Shown: one piece after another, positions 1 through 8,780 of the stretch
How the letters are laid out: the number at the start of each line of letters is the position of its first letter
Numbering within the stretch: the stretch's first letter is position 1
NCBI GenBank assembly: GCA_018662325.1
Contig: JABJGM010000012.1
Location: 1-64,000 of the forward strand
Origin: a bacterium
GTDB lineage: Bacteria > Patescibacteriota > Gracilibacteria > UBA1369 > GCA-2718715
Length of the DNA: 64,000 nt
Direction of reading: 5' to 3'
Made by a program: the position numbers and the translations under genes
The notes under the pieces: generated by a model
Databases searched by the model: none
What the model saw: the letters and a program-made list of their open reading frames with translations, nothing else
Told to the model about the DNA's origin: nothing

Positions 1-23
1 AAGATATCAAATTTGGAGGAGAG

Positions 24-458
24 ATGTCTGGTCATTATTTTTTTGGTGAAAATTATTTTGGCTTTGATGATGCAATGTATGCTGCTTTAAAATTGTGTGA
101 GATTTATTCACAAGATGATAAAACTTATTCTGAGTTCTTTTCTGGTTTTAAACAAATGTTTAATACACCTGAGTTTAGATACGCTGTAGATTCTGATCAA
201 AAACCTATTTATGTAGCTAATTCTAAAGAATTTTTTGAATCAAAAGGTGCAACTGTAAAAGACATTGATGGCTCTTTTGTTGAATTTGATGATTTTTCTT
301 GGGGAACTTTTAGAGCTTCGAATACAGAAGATAAAATAAGTATGAGAATAGAATCTGATAGTAAGGAAACTTTTAATAAAATTATTGATTTGTATATTGA
401 GTTTTTTGAGCAGCAAGGTATCCCTTATGTAAATGAGATTTTAAGTATGAAATTGTAG
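24..458 (+). CDS. hypothetical protein
   Basis: Open 144 aa ORF with GGAGGAG just upstream of ATG; no family recognised. Confidence 0.6.
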   Translation: MSGHYFFGENYFGFDDAMYAALKLCEIYSQDDKTYSEFFSGFKQMFNTPEFRYAVDSDQKPIYVANSKEFFESKGATVKDIDGSFVEFDDFSWGTFRASNTEDKISMRIESDSKETFNKIIDLYIEFFEQQGIPYVNEILSMKL

Positions 459-472
459 TTTGCAGTGAAATG

Positions 473-481
473 TGTTATAAT
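473..481 (+). promoter_or_regulatory. extended -10 promoter (TGTTATAAT)
   Basis: TGnTATAAT about 20 bp upstream of ATG 502. Confidence 0.55.
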
Positions 482-501
482 GAATTGAATTAAAGTGTTT
501 T

Positions 502-903
502 ATGTTAAAAAATGTGTATATTGGTGCTGATAGTAAGGGATATGTTTTAAAAAATCAGATTATTGACTTCTTAAAAGAAAATCATAGTGATCTTCATGTA
601 GTTGATCTTGGAGTTTTTAGGATTGAAGAACAAATTGAAATTCCTGTTTTAGCTCGTGAAGTAGGGGAGAAAGTTGTGCAAAATAAACCAGCTGTAGGAA
701 TTTTGATTGATTCTATTGGTTCTGATTTATGTGATTATTCTAAATTAATGGATGGATTGCATCCAGTTTTATGTGAGGATCTTAAAGAAACTGAGTTGGA
801 TGATTCTTTAAGGAAAAATATTTTGTGTGTGGCTTCCAACTGTACACCAATTGAATCTGCTACAAAAATTGTTAATAATTTTATAGAAAGAAAAATTAAA
901 TAA
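502..903 (+). CDS. RpiB/LacA-LacB family sugar-phosphate isomerase-like protein (divergent)
   Basis: GADSKGYVLK...VVDLG...GILIDSIGSD resembles the RpiB fold; usual CGTGIG and GSDHAG motifs altered. Confidence 0.6.
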   Translation: MLKNVYIGADSKGYVLKNQIIDFLKENHSDLHVVDLGVFRIEEQIEIPVLAREVGEKVVQNKPAVGILIDSIGSDLCDYSKLMDGLHPVLCEDLKETELDDSLRKNILCVASNCTPIESATKIVNNFIERKIK

Positions 904-908
904 TTAAG

Positions 909-1535
909 ATGCGAAAAGTAGGAGTTTCTATTTTGGGTTTAGATGTAAGTCAAATGCAATCAAGAATAATTGATTTTGAAAAATTTGAGTTTGATTCTTG
1001 GCATTTAGATGTGATGGATCTGAATTTTGTTCCTAATCTGTCTTATGGATTGGAATATTTAAATTCTTTAAAATTTTCTAAGTCATGTGAATTACATTTA
1101 ATGGTAAATAAACCTTCGATTTTATGTGAGGAAATTTTGCATAAATTTGAGAATTTAAGAAAAAATCTTAAAGCTATCTATATTCATGTAGAGATTGAAC
1201 CAAAAGAAATTGAAAAATGTTTAGAGTTTGATCTTCCAATTGCTTTAGCTGTTAATCCTGATACAGAAATTGCTTTGTATGAAAACTTTCTAAGATTAGT
1301 TGATAAAATTTTGATTATGACTGTTTTTCCTGGTTTTTCAGGTCAAAAATTTATTTTAGATGCTTTAGATAAAGTTTCACAAATTAAAGCTATAAATTCC
1401 GAAATTGAGTTTTGGGTAGATGGTGGTGTTAACGAAGAGTCAATAAATCTTATTCCGAAAGGCTTAAATGTTGTTTCTGCATCTTTTTTACAAAAATCAA
1501 AAGACATTCAGACTGATTTAGATTTATTAACTTAG
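909..1535 (+). CDS. rpe: ribulose-phosphate 3-epimerase
   Basis: Motifs WHLDVMDLNFVPN, ELHLMV, MTVFPGFSGQKF, WVDGGV. Confidence 0.8.
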   Translation: MRKVGVSILGLDVSQMQSRIIDFEKFEFDSWHLDVMDLNFVPNLSYGLEYLNSLKFSKSCELHLMVNKPSILCEEILHKFENLRKNLKAIYIHVEIEPKEIEKCLEFDLPIALAVNPDTEIALYENFLRLVDKILIMTVFPGFSGQKFILDALDKVSQIKAINSEIEFWVDGGVNEESINLIPKGLNVVSASFLQKSKDIQTDLDLLT

Positions 1536-1557
1536 AACTTTATTTCTCTTTTTTTTT

Positions 1558-1566
1558 TGTTATAAT
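1558..1566 (+). promoter_or_regulatory. extended -10 promoter (TGTTATAAT), predicted leaderless
   Basis: TATAAT ends 6 nt before ATG 1573, so predicted TSS is at the start codon. Confidence 0.6.
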
Positions 1567-1572
1567 CAATGC

Positions 1573-2205
1573 ATGGAAAAAATTATTGATTATATACAGA
1601 ATTTTTCGGAAATCTTTTCACTTGAATGGTTTGTTTTTTTAGGTGGTATTGTTGAAGAAGTGATTGCTCCGATTCCAAGTCCTGTGATTATGACTTTTGC
1701 AGGTAGTACTTTGTCTGCAATGGATGTAGGTTATTGGTACTTAATTTTAATTGGAGTTTTAGGAGCAATTGGTAAGACTATTGGTTCTTTAGTTTTATAC
1801 TTTATAGGATTTAAGTTAGAAGATATTTTTATTCATAAATATGGAAATTATTTTGGATTATCTGAAAAATTATTTCTGACTTATTCTGAGAAGATTAACA
1901 ATTTAAGATATGGTGTTTTCTGGATATCAGTCTTAAGATCTCTGCCTTTTGTTCCATCCGCACCTTTTTCAGGTATTTTTGGTATTTTAAAATATGATAT
2001 TCGTAAGTTTTTAATTGGAACGATGATTGGAAATATAATTAGAGATACATTTTATGTCTTAATTGGTTATTATTCTTTGAAAAATTTAGATTATATTCTT
2101 GATGGTTTTTTTGGATTAGATAAAGTATTTACACTATTAGCAATTGCTTTTTGTTTTGCTTTGTTATATAAGTTAAGAAGTTTTTACATTAAAAAACATT
2201 CTTAA
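1573..2205 (+). CDS. DedA/SNARE-associated family membrane protein
   Basis: Hydrophobic multi-TM; EEVIAPIPSPVIMTFAGS and RSLPFVPSAPFSGIFG are DedA-like. Confidence 0.75.
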   Translation: MEKIIDYIQNFSEIFSLEWFVFLGGIVEEVIAPIPSPVIMTFAGSTLSAMDVGYWYLILIGVLGAIGKTIGSLVLYFIGFKLEDIFIHKYGNYFGLSEKLFLTYSEKINNLRYGVFWISVLRSLPFVPSAPFSGIFGILKYDIRKFLIGTMIGNIIRDTFYVLIGYYSLKNLDYILDGFFGLDKVFTLLAIAFCFALLYKLRSFYIKKHS

Positions 2206-2218
2206 TATATTTCAAGTT

Positions 2219-3319
2219 ATGTCGCTATCAAATCCGAATTCTTTTTTTTCTTCTCCTTTTTTAAGTCAAAGAGATTATTCTCTAGTTATTCCTGATGTTC
2301 ATGGTTCTGTGTTGTCTTTAAATGAAACTGTTTTTAGTACTCAAAAGTTTGCTTTTGAGGAAGGAATTAATTTCAATGATATAATCTTTCTCGGTGATTT
2401 TGTAGATAGAGGAAGATACTCTATGGAAGTTATAGAGAAAGTTTTAGATCTTCGTAGAAGTTATAATGTGGTAACTTTAATGGGTAATCATGAAGCTCTT
2501 ATGTTAAGAGCCTTGGTGACTAAAGATTTTAATAACTTTTATGCTTGGATTTTTAATGGTGGTTTTAAAACTTTAGTTTCTTTGGCTAAGTATATTTGTC
2601 CAAGATTTGAAAAATTATTACATGAAATGAGTAAAAAATTTAGTACTGGATTTAAGGTATCTTGCAAAGATAGTTTTTTTGATTTTTTCATTGAAAATTT
2701 TTCTGAGTTTATTTCAATGTTTGATGAAATTTTAGCAGATCGAAAAATTAAAAGTTTTTTAAGTCATCTTCAGTTGACTCATTTTGAAGATGGAAATCTT
2801 TTTATACATGGGGGGATTGATGTTAATTTTATTGAATCTCGTTCTTTTAGTGTTGAAAATTGGCTTACGGAGATGAATTTAGAGTTTTCTAATGCTTTGA
2901 AAATGGCACTTAATGGAGATTTTACTTTGTTTAATTATTATGACACAGCCTCAAAGTCTAGTGGTGGTTCACAGAATGCTTCACCCTTTTGGTATAGAAA
3001 TAAAGACTTTAAAAGATTAAATCAGGTCGAGTTAATAATTACAGAGGATTATTTTAAAGTTGCCGGTGTTCAAAGGTTGATTGTCGGTCATTCAATAGTT
3101 GATGAAGTTAAAAGGTTTCAGTTTCCTTTAGATACTAGTGTTTGGTTTACAGATGTAGGAATGTCGGAAGCTTATTCTACTTTTTTTGAACAGGGAGGAA
3201 TTTTAATACCTAAAAGACTCTCTTCTACTAAAAGTAAGGTTTTTGAATCGGAAGTTTTTTATATAGATTCTTTTGGTTTTTACTCTAGCTTATCAAACGT
3301 AGTTGCTTTGGAGAGTTAG
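2219..3319 (+). CDS. metallophosphoesterase / PPP-family serine-threonine phosphatase-like
   Basis: PDVHGS...FLGDFVDRG...LMGNHEAL...HGGID...VGHSI motifs. Confidence 0.8.
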   Translation: MSLSNPNSFFSSPFLSQRDYSLVIPDVHGSVLSLNETVFSTQKFAFEEGINFNDIIFLGDFVDRGRYSMEVIEKVLDLRRSYNVVTLMGNHEALMLRALVTKDFNNFYAWIFNGGFKTLVSLAKYICPRFEKLLHEMSKKFSTGFKVSCKDSFFDFFIENFSEFISMFDEILADRKIKSFLSHLQLTHFEDGNLFIHGGIDVNFIESRSFSVENWLTEMNLEFSNALKMALNGDFTLFNYYDTASKSSGGSQNASPFWYRNKDFKRLNQVELIITEDYFKVAGVQRLIVGHSIVDEVKRFQFPLDTSVWFTDVGMSEAYSTFFEQGGILIPKRLSSTKSKVFESEVFYIDSFGFYSSLSNVVALES

Positions 3320-3332
3320 TGTGTTTTTAAAA

Positions 3333-3409
3333 TGGTACACCCAGAGGGATTCGAACCCCCAACCCTCGGTTCCGAAGACCGATGCTCTATCCAGTTGAGC
3401 TATAGGTGC
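3333..3409 (-). tRNA. tRNA-Arg (anticodon UCG), CCA encoded
   Basis: Cloverleaf by eye: GCACCTA acceptor, loop CTTCGGA, GGTTCGAAT T-loop, 3' CCA. Confidence 0.93.
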
Positions 3410-3429
3410 ACTTTTGTATGGTAAGTATA

Positions 3430-4305
3430 TTAAGAATCTTGATTTTTTGCAAGGGTATCTAAAAAAGAAGTTGTAGTTGATGTTATTTGTTTTGCGTTAG
3501 TAATTTGTGAAATTTCTTTTGATAGATCTATAAATTCTTCAAAAGTTAAACTTGTCATAGTTCTTCGGTAAGGATACTTACACTTTCTATCGTAGCTAAG
3601 TTTTTTTTCTTGAGATAGATTTTTTAAGCTGCATTCAATTATATATCCATATATTAATCTTTCGGGAACTTCTAATTCTAAGACGTTTCTTCTGAATATT
3701 TCATGTCTAATACTTAGATTAAAGTAGCTTTCTGAAAAAATTGTTTTATCTATAAGATTAGGTTTCATAAATTTAAATTCTAGTAAATTAGGGTTTGAAA
3801 TTATTAAAGTTTTTTTACTTGAGTATGCTAGGTTTTGGTTCGTACTTTGAATTATGTGTGGTATTTCTTTAAGGTAATTTTCTAGATAATTATATAAGTA
3901 CGTAAAACTTTGATTGTACATGCTTATTGAAAATCTACTAGTATTGAGAGCTTGATATGGTTGGTTGTCAATGAACTCACTACATATTTTTTGCTCTTGT
4001 TCGAGATTTGTTCGGATTAGCTTTCTGTATGTGTTATGCGAGATTTTATCGATTGGTGGATTGAATGGTATGACAGTTTTTTTTGATTTATAAAAATAAT
4101 TTAAAAACTCAGGGCTATGATTTGACTCTAAGCTTGATGGTGAAATTATACCTTTGCTTAACTCTTTGTATTGGCGAATTAATTCTTGTGTAGTCGTTGA
4201 ATCGTAAATTAATATCACATTTGCATTGGAAATCTGTTCTTGAGTTTCGGGTTTGATTAGTGATTTTTTTTGATTGTAGACTAAATTTGTAACTTTGTTT
4301 AACAT
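3430..4305 (-). CDS. hypothetical protein (possible distant paralog of 4605..5606)
   Basis: Open ORF between two tRNA genes; no family recognised. Confidence 0.7.
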   Translation of the reverse strand: MLNKVTNLVYNQKKSLIKPETQEQISNANVILIYDSTTTQELIRQYKELSKGIISPSSLESNHSPEFLNYFYKSKKTVIPFNPPIDKISHNTYRKLIRTNLEQEQKICSEFIDNQPYQALNTSRFSISMYNQSFTYLYNYLENYLKEIPHIIQSTNQNLAYSSKKTLIISNPNLLEFKFMKPNLIDKTIFSESYFNLSIRHEIFRRNVLELEVPERLIYGYIIECSLKNLSQEKKLSYDRKCKYPYRRTMTSLTFEEFIDLSKEISQITNAKQITSTTTSFLDTLAKNQDS

Positions 4306-4489
4306 GTGCTTTTTTATATTCCAGGTCAGTATGATTTAATTTGAAGGTTTTTACTAGTTTACTTATTGTATTTTAATTATTAATAATTATTAAAGTCGAT
4401 TAATTTGTCTACTTTTATTATGGACTTAAATTTCACAGTAAAAGGCACTTCACTTAATTAGGTGATTTTACTGGACCTCTTTGTTAAAA

Positions 4490-4566
4490 TGGTGCACCCG
4501 ACAGGATTTGAACCTGTGACCTTTGGCTCCGCAAGCCACTGCTCTATCCAGCTGAGCTACGGGTGC
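4490..4566 (-). tRNA. tRNA-Arg (anticodon GCG), CCA encoded
   Basis: GCACCCG acceptor, loop TTGCGGA, T-loop TTCAAAT, 3' CCA; body resembles bacterial tRNA-Arg(ACG). Confidence 0.88.
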
Positions 4567-4604
4567 ATAAGCCTAGTTTGGCTTAAATTATTTAAAAATA
4601 CAAG

Positions 4605-5606
4605 TTATTTTGGATCTGCTTCTTGGATTATATTAAATCCAGTTTGTATGTATTTTTGAGCTAATACAAATGAAGCTCGTTTTTGCTTAGGATATCTTTT
4701 CTCAAATTCTTTGGTAATTATGGTTGATTTATTCCATCCAAACCAATGATCTTGGTGTTCCAAGTGTAGTTTTTTAATATCTGTTAATGAAAATGAATTG
4801 ATTATATGATTTCGAGTTTGGTTTAACCAAGGTGATTCTAGTTTGAAATTTTCGCTTTCTATATCGCACTCATTCATACTTAAATTAAGTAAAGTTTGAA
4901 ATAAAACTAATTTTAAATAATCTAAATCACTAAGAGTATATGATTCATTTGTAAGTTTTTTATCGGCAAATTTTCTATATATTTCAGTTCTAAAGTCTAA
5001 AGAAAAAGGTTTTTGAATGTATGTTTGAGTATTTTCTCTTTCACTATACCATCTGTATAAAGAGTCAGTAATTTGAGGTGATTCACCTTGGGTTAAGTAA
5101 CAGACGTTTGACGGATTTTGACTTAGAATTTTATTTGAAATATCTGTAATGTCCTGCATGACTTGCATTTCAATTCCTTGTTTGTAGCTTACAAAAGATT
5201 CAAAAGCTTTTTTAGAGGCCTGGATTGTTTCTTCTAAAGTTGCAAAGTAAAACATGTCTTCAGCTTCAGTGAAGGATTCTAGGCTTGGTATTAGTGTCTC
5301 GCTTAAATGTAGCTGGTAGGATGTGTCTTCAATTGCCACGAAATAAGATGGTTTGTTTTTTCTTTTGTATAGGCTTTGAAGTATTGCTTTGTGAGTAGAA
5401 GGAAAGTTGGGAGGAATCATTTCTGGTTTGATTTGTCGATTTTTTACCATGTTTAATACTCCTTGAATTTCTTGATTCATGTAGGGAAACTGAAAAACCA
5501 CATGTTCGGCTTGATCTATGGTTTGCCTTTGGGCTTTTGTTAAACCAGATTCATTGGTTGCTTCAAGGATTTTGACTTGTGTTTTGTGTTTTTTTCTTTT
5601 TGGCAT
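4605..5606 (-). CDS. hypothetical protein
   Basis: Open 333 aa ORF. Confidence 0.7.
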   Translation of the reverse strand: MPKRKKHKTQVKILEATNESGLTKAQRQTIDQAEHVVFQFPYMNQEIQGVLNMVKNRQIKPEMIPPNFPSTHKAILQSLYKRKNKPSYFVAIEDTSYQLHLSETLIPSLESFTEAEDMFYFATLEETIQASKKAFESFVSYKQGIEMQVMQDITDISNKILSQNPSNVCYLTQGESPQITDSLYRWYSERENTQTYIQKPFSLDFRTEIYRKFADKKLTNESYTLSDLDYLKLVLFQTLLNLSMNECDIESENFKLESPWLNQTRNHIINSFSLTDIKKLHLEHQDHWFGWNKSTIITKEFEKRYPKQKRASFVLAQKYIQTGFNIIQEADPK

Positions 5607-5701
5607 TTTATATTTTTAATTTTTACTTTAATAAGTCATGTTTTAATATTTGGCAAGAAAAATTGAGTTTTTGGCTTTAAATTTGCATATTTAAATGGTT
5701 T

Positions 5702-5710
5702 TGTTATAAT
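5702..5710 (+). promoter_or_regulatory. extended -10 promoter of uvrB (TGTTATAAT)
   Basis: TGnTATAAT 13 nt before uvrB ATG. Confidence 0.6.
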
Positions 5711-5723
5711 TTTTTAAAAATCT

Positions 5724-7706
5724 ATGTTTGAATTAAAATCAGAATACAAGCCAAGTGGTGATCAGCCAAATGCAATTAAGGATATTTATTCTCGTCTAAA
5801 AAAAGGTAATCAATTCACTACTTTACTTGGAGCCACAGGTACGGGTAAGACTTTTACAATGGCTAATGTTATTACTAAAATTGGAAAGCCAACATTGGTT
5901 TTAGCTCATAATAAAACTTTAGCTGCTCAACTTGCATCTGAGTTGCAAGACTTTTTCCCTAATAACGCAGTGAATTATTTTGTTTCTTATTATGATTATT
6001 ACCAACCGGAAGCTTATATTGCAGCTACCGATACTTTTATTGAAAAAGATTCTTCAATAAATGAAGAAATTAATAAATTTCGGCATGCTGCAACAGTTAA
6101 TCTATTAACACGGAATGATGTTATTATAGTGGCTACTGTAAGTTGTATTTATGGATTGGGTTCTGTTGAGGATTATCAAAATATTAGTATTACTTTAAAA
6201 AAAGGAGAAGAGAGAAATCGAGATAAGTTACTTCGTCACTTAACTGATATGCAGTATTCAAGAAGTCAGTTAGAGTTTAAACAATCCATGTTTCATGTGC
6301 TTGGGGATGTGGTTGAAATTTTCCCGCCAAATTCTGATAATATTATCTCTTTAGATTTTTTTGGTGATGAAATCGAAACTATTCGTGAAACAGATTCTTT
6401 TACTGGAGAAGTAATTCGTGAATTAGATGAAGTTACTATTTTCCCAGCTAAACATGCTGTGACAACTAATGAAAAAATTAAGGCTGCGATTGGTAAAATA
6501 CGAGAAGATATGGAAGTAAGGTATGAAGAGCTTAAAAAAATAGGAAAAATTCTTGAAGCGGAAAGAATTAAAACTAGAACCGAGTACGATATTGAAATGT
6601 TACTAGAGACTGGATATTGTTCGGGAATTGAAAATTATGTAAGATATTTCAACCAAAGAGAAGCTGGAAGTCAGCCCGCAACTTTGATTGATTATTTTCC
6701 AGATGATTTTTTAATGGTTATTGATGAGTCTCATATCACAGTTCCTCAATTCGGAGCCATGTATGAAGGTAATAAATCACGAAAAGTAAATTTGGTTGAA
6801 CATGGATTTAGGCTTCCTTCCTGCCAAGACAATCGACCTTTAAATTTCACAGAATTTGAAGGGCATATGAAGCAAACTGTATTTGTATCGGCAACTCCAG
6901 GTAAGTATGAGAAAGCTAACACAGAAAAAGTTGATATTATTGAACAGATTATTCGTCCAACTGGTTTGCTCGATCCAGTAATAGAAGTTCGTTCTAAAGA
7001 TGGACAAATTGATAATGTGTATAAACAAGTTTTAAAAGTTGTAGAAAAGAAAGAAAGAGCCTTGATTACAACTTTAACTAAAAAATCTGCAGAAGCTTTG
7101 ACTGATTACATGCTTAAAAAAGGAGTAAATGTGAAATATTTACATAGTGATGTAGATACAATTGAAAGAATTGAAGTTTTAAGAGAGCTTAGAGAAGGAA
7201 AAATTGATGTGATTATTGGTATTAATCTCTTAAGAGAAGGTCTGGATTTACCAGAGGTTTCTTTTGTTGGAATTTTGGATGCAGATAAGCGTGGTTTTTT
7301 ACGATCTGAGTCGGCCTTGGTTCAGACTATTGGACGTGCCGCAAGAAACGTTAATGGTTTTGTAGTTATGTATGGTAATGAAATTACTCCTGCCATGGAG
7401 TATGCTATTTCGGAAACAAAAAGAAGAAGAGAGATTCAGCATGCTTATAATCAAAAGCATGGTATTACCCCTCAAAGTATTAAAAAAGCTATTAAAGACA
7501 TTTCTCAGACGTCTAGAAAAGGTGAGCGAGACTTAGATGAAGTTCATAAATATGACAATAAAAATGTTCGAGAAAAAGATCAAAAAAGATTGGTTCTTGA
7601 GCTTGAAGCTCAAATGGATTTTGCTTCTCGGAATTTACAATTTGAAAAGGCAGCCGAGCTTCGAGATGAGATTGATTTTTTGAAACAAAAATTTAATTTA
7701 AAATAA
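5724..7706 (+). CDS. uvrB: excinuclease ABC subunit B
   Basis: GATGTGKTFT Walker A, YYDYYQPEAY hairpin, helicase motifs, C-terminal UVR domain. Confidence 0.98.
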   Translation: MFELKSEYKPSGDQPNAIKDIYSRLKKGNQFTTLLGATGTGKTFTMANVITKIGKPTLVLAHNKTLAAQLASELQDFFPNNAVNYFVSYYDYYQPEAYIAATDTFIEKDSSINEEINKFRHAATVNLLTRNDVIIVATVSCIYGLGSVEDYQNISITLKKGEERNRDKLLRHLTDMQYSRSQLEFKQSMFHVLGDVVEIFPPNSDNIISLDFFGDEIETIRETDSFTGEVIRELDEVTIFPAKHAVTTNEKIKAAIGKIREDMEVRYEELKKIGKILEAERIKTRTEYDIEMLLETGYCSGIENYVRYFNQREAGSQPATLIDYFPDDFLMVIDESHITVPQFGAMYEGNKSRKVNLVEHGFRLPSCQDNRPLNFTEFEGHMKQTVFVSATPGKYEKANTEKVDIIEQIIRPTGLLDPVIEVRSKDGQIDNVYKQVLKVVEKKERALITTLTKKSAEALTDYMLKKGVNVKYLHSDVDTIERIEVLRELREGKIDVIIGINLLREGLDLPEVSFVGILDADKRGFLRSESALVQTIGRAARNVNGFVVMYGNEITPAMEYAISETKRRREIQHAYNQKHGITPQSIKKAIKDISQTSRKGERDLDEVHKYDNKNVREKDQKRLVLELEAQMDFASRNLQFEKAAELRDEIDFLKQKFNLK

Positions 7707-7715
7707 TTAATATTT

Positions 7716-7991
7716 ATGGAATTTAAAAATTATAAACCTGAAAACGGAAAACTTTTAAAAATTTTTGTAGAGTTTACAGGTTCAAAAATCGCACAATTTA
7801 AATTACGTGGAGATTTTTTTATGCATCCTGAAAGCAGCTTAGAAACTCTTGAAGAGTTTATGTTAACTTTGGATGTGAGTAAAAATTTTACTCAAAGTTT
7901 AGAGAGGTTTTTAGTGGATAATCAAATCCAAGTTTTTGGCTTTATACCTAAAGATTTATATGATTTTTTAACTATGCAATATGAAGGCTAA
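7716..7991 (+). CDS. lipoate-protein ligase accessory (C-terminal-domain/LplB-like) subunit
   Basis: YKPENGKLLKI...LRGDFFMHPESSLETLEE matches the LplA C-terminal domain pattern. Confidence 0.75.
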   Translation: MEFKNYKPENGKLLKIFVEFTGSKIAQFKLRGDFFMHPESSLETLEEFMLTLDVSKNFTQSLERFLVDNQIQVFGFIPKDLYDFLTMQYEG

Positions 7992-8733
7992 ATTTTTAAA
8001 TACCGGTTTTAATAGTGCAAGTTTTAACTTTGCGTGCGATGAAGTTTTATTAGATTATGTATCAAAAACTGGAATTCCAGTTTTACGTTTCTATGGTTTT
8101 AATCCTAGCAGCTGCACGATTGGTTATTTTCAAGGTATGGAACTTGAAATAGATACTCAAAAGGCTAATCAAACTGGAGTTGAATGTGTTCGAAGGATTA
8201 CTGGTGGTGGAGCTGTGATGCATGATCAAAATCAATTTACTTATACATTAATACTTCCCCAGAAACTGCTTAGCCAAAACATATTAGAAAGCTATGAACA
8301 AGTTTGTTACTCAATAATTTCCGGTTTAAAAACACTAGATCTTCAGGCTGAATTTGCACCTTTAAATGATATTATTTTAAATAATCAAAAAATTTCTGGG
8401 AATGCTCAAACTCGAAAAAAAGGCTGTGTTTTACAACATGGAACTTTGCTATTAGATGTAGATGTTGATTTGATGTTTTCTTTGTTAAAAGTTCCTGATG
8501 AAAAAATTAAATATAAATTAATTCAGAGTGTAAAAAAACGTGTGACTGGAATTAATCAACATTTAAAAAATCCAATTTCTTTTGATGAAATTTCAAGGAT
8601 TCTAAAAGAAGAATTTCTTAAGAATTTTAATTTCTCAGAATTTGAGGATTTAGATATTTCCGAATTTAATTCAACTATTGAAAAGCTTCAATCTGAAAAA
8701 TATTCTTGCGATGAGTGGAATTTAAAGTATTAA
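7981..8733 (+). CDS. lplA: lipoate-protein ligase A, catalytic subunit
   Basis: VRRITGGGAVMHD motif, ISGNAQTRKKG...QHGTLL. Confidence 0.88.
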   Translation: MKAKFLNTGFNSASFNFACDEVLLDYVSKTGIPVLRFYGFNPSSCTIGYFQGMELEIDTQKANQTGVECVRRITGGGAVMHDQNQFTYTLILPQKLLSQNILESYEQVCYSIISGLKTLDLQAEFAPLNDIILNNQKISGNAQTRKKGCVLQHGTLLLDVDVDLMFSLLKVPDEKIKYKLIQSVKKRVTGINQHLKNPISFDEISRILKEEFLKNFNFSEFEDLDISEFNSTIEKLQSEKYSCDEWNLKY

Positions 8734-8748
8734 CTTTTAATTTAGGTT

Positions 8749-8757
8749 TGCTATAAT
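8749..8757 (+). promoter_or_regulatory. extended -10 promoter (TGCTATAAT)
   Basis: TGnTATAAT upstream of ATG 8781. Confidence 0.55.
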
Positions 8758-8780
8758 TTAGGTAAATCTAATTTTTTTTT

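Noticed and set aside
4462-4659. 65 aa plus-strand ORF (MILLDLFVKMVHPTGFEPVTFGSASHC...)
   Set aside because: Antisense translation of the tRNA-Arg gene at 4490-4566.
6840-7028. 62 aa minus-strand ORF inside uvrB
   Set aside because: Antisense to a strongly supported conserved gene.
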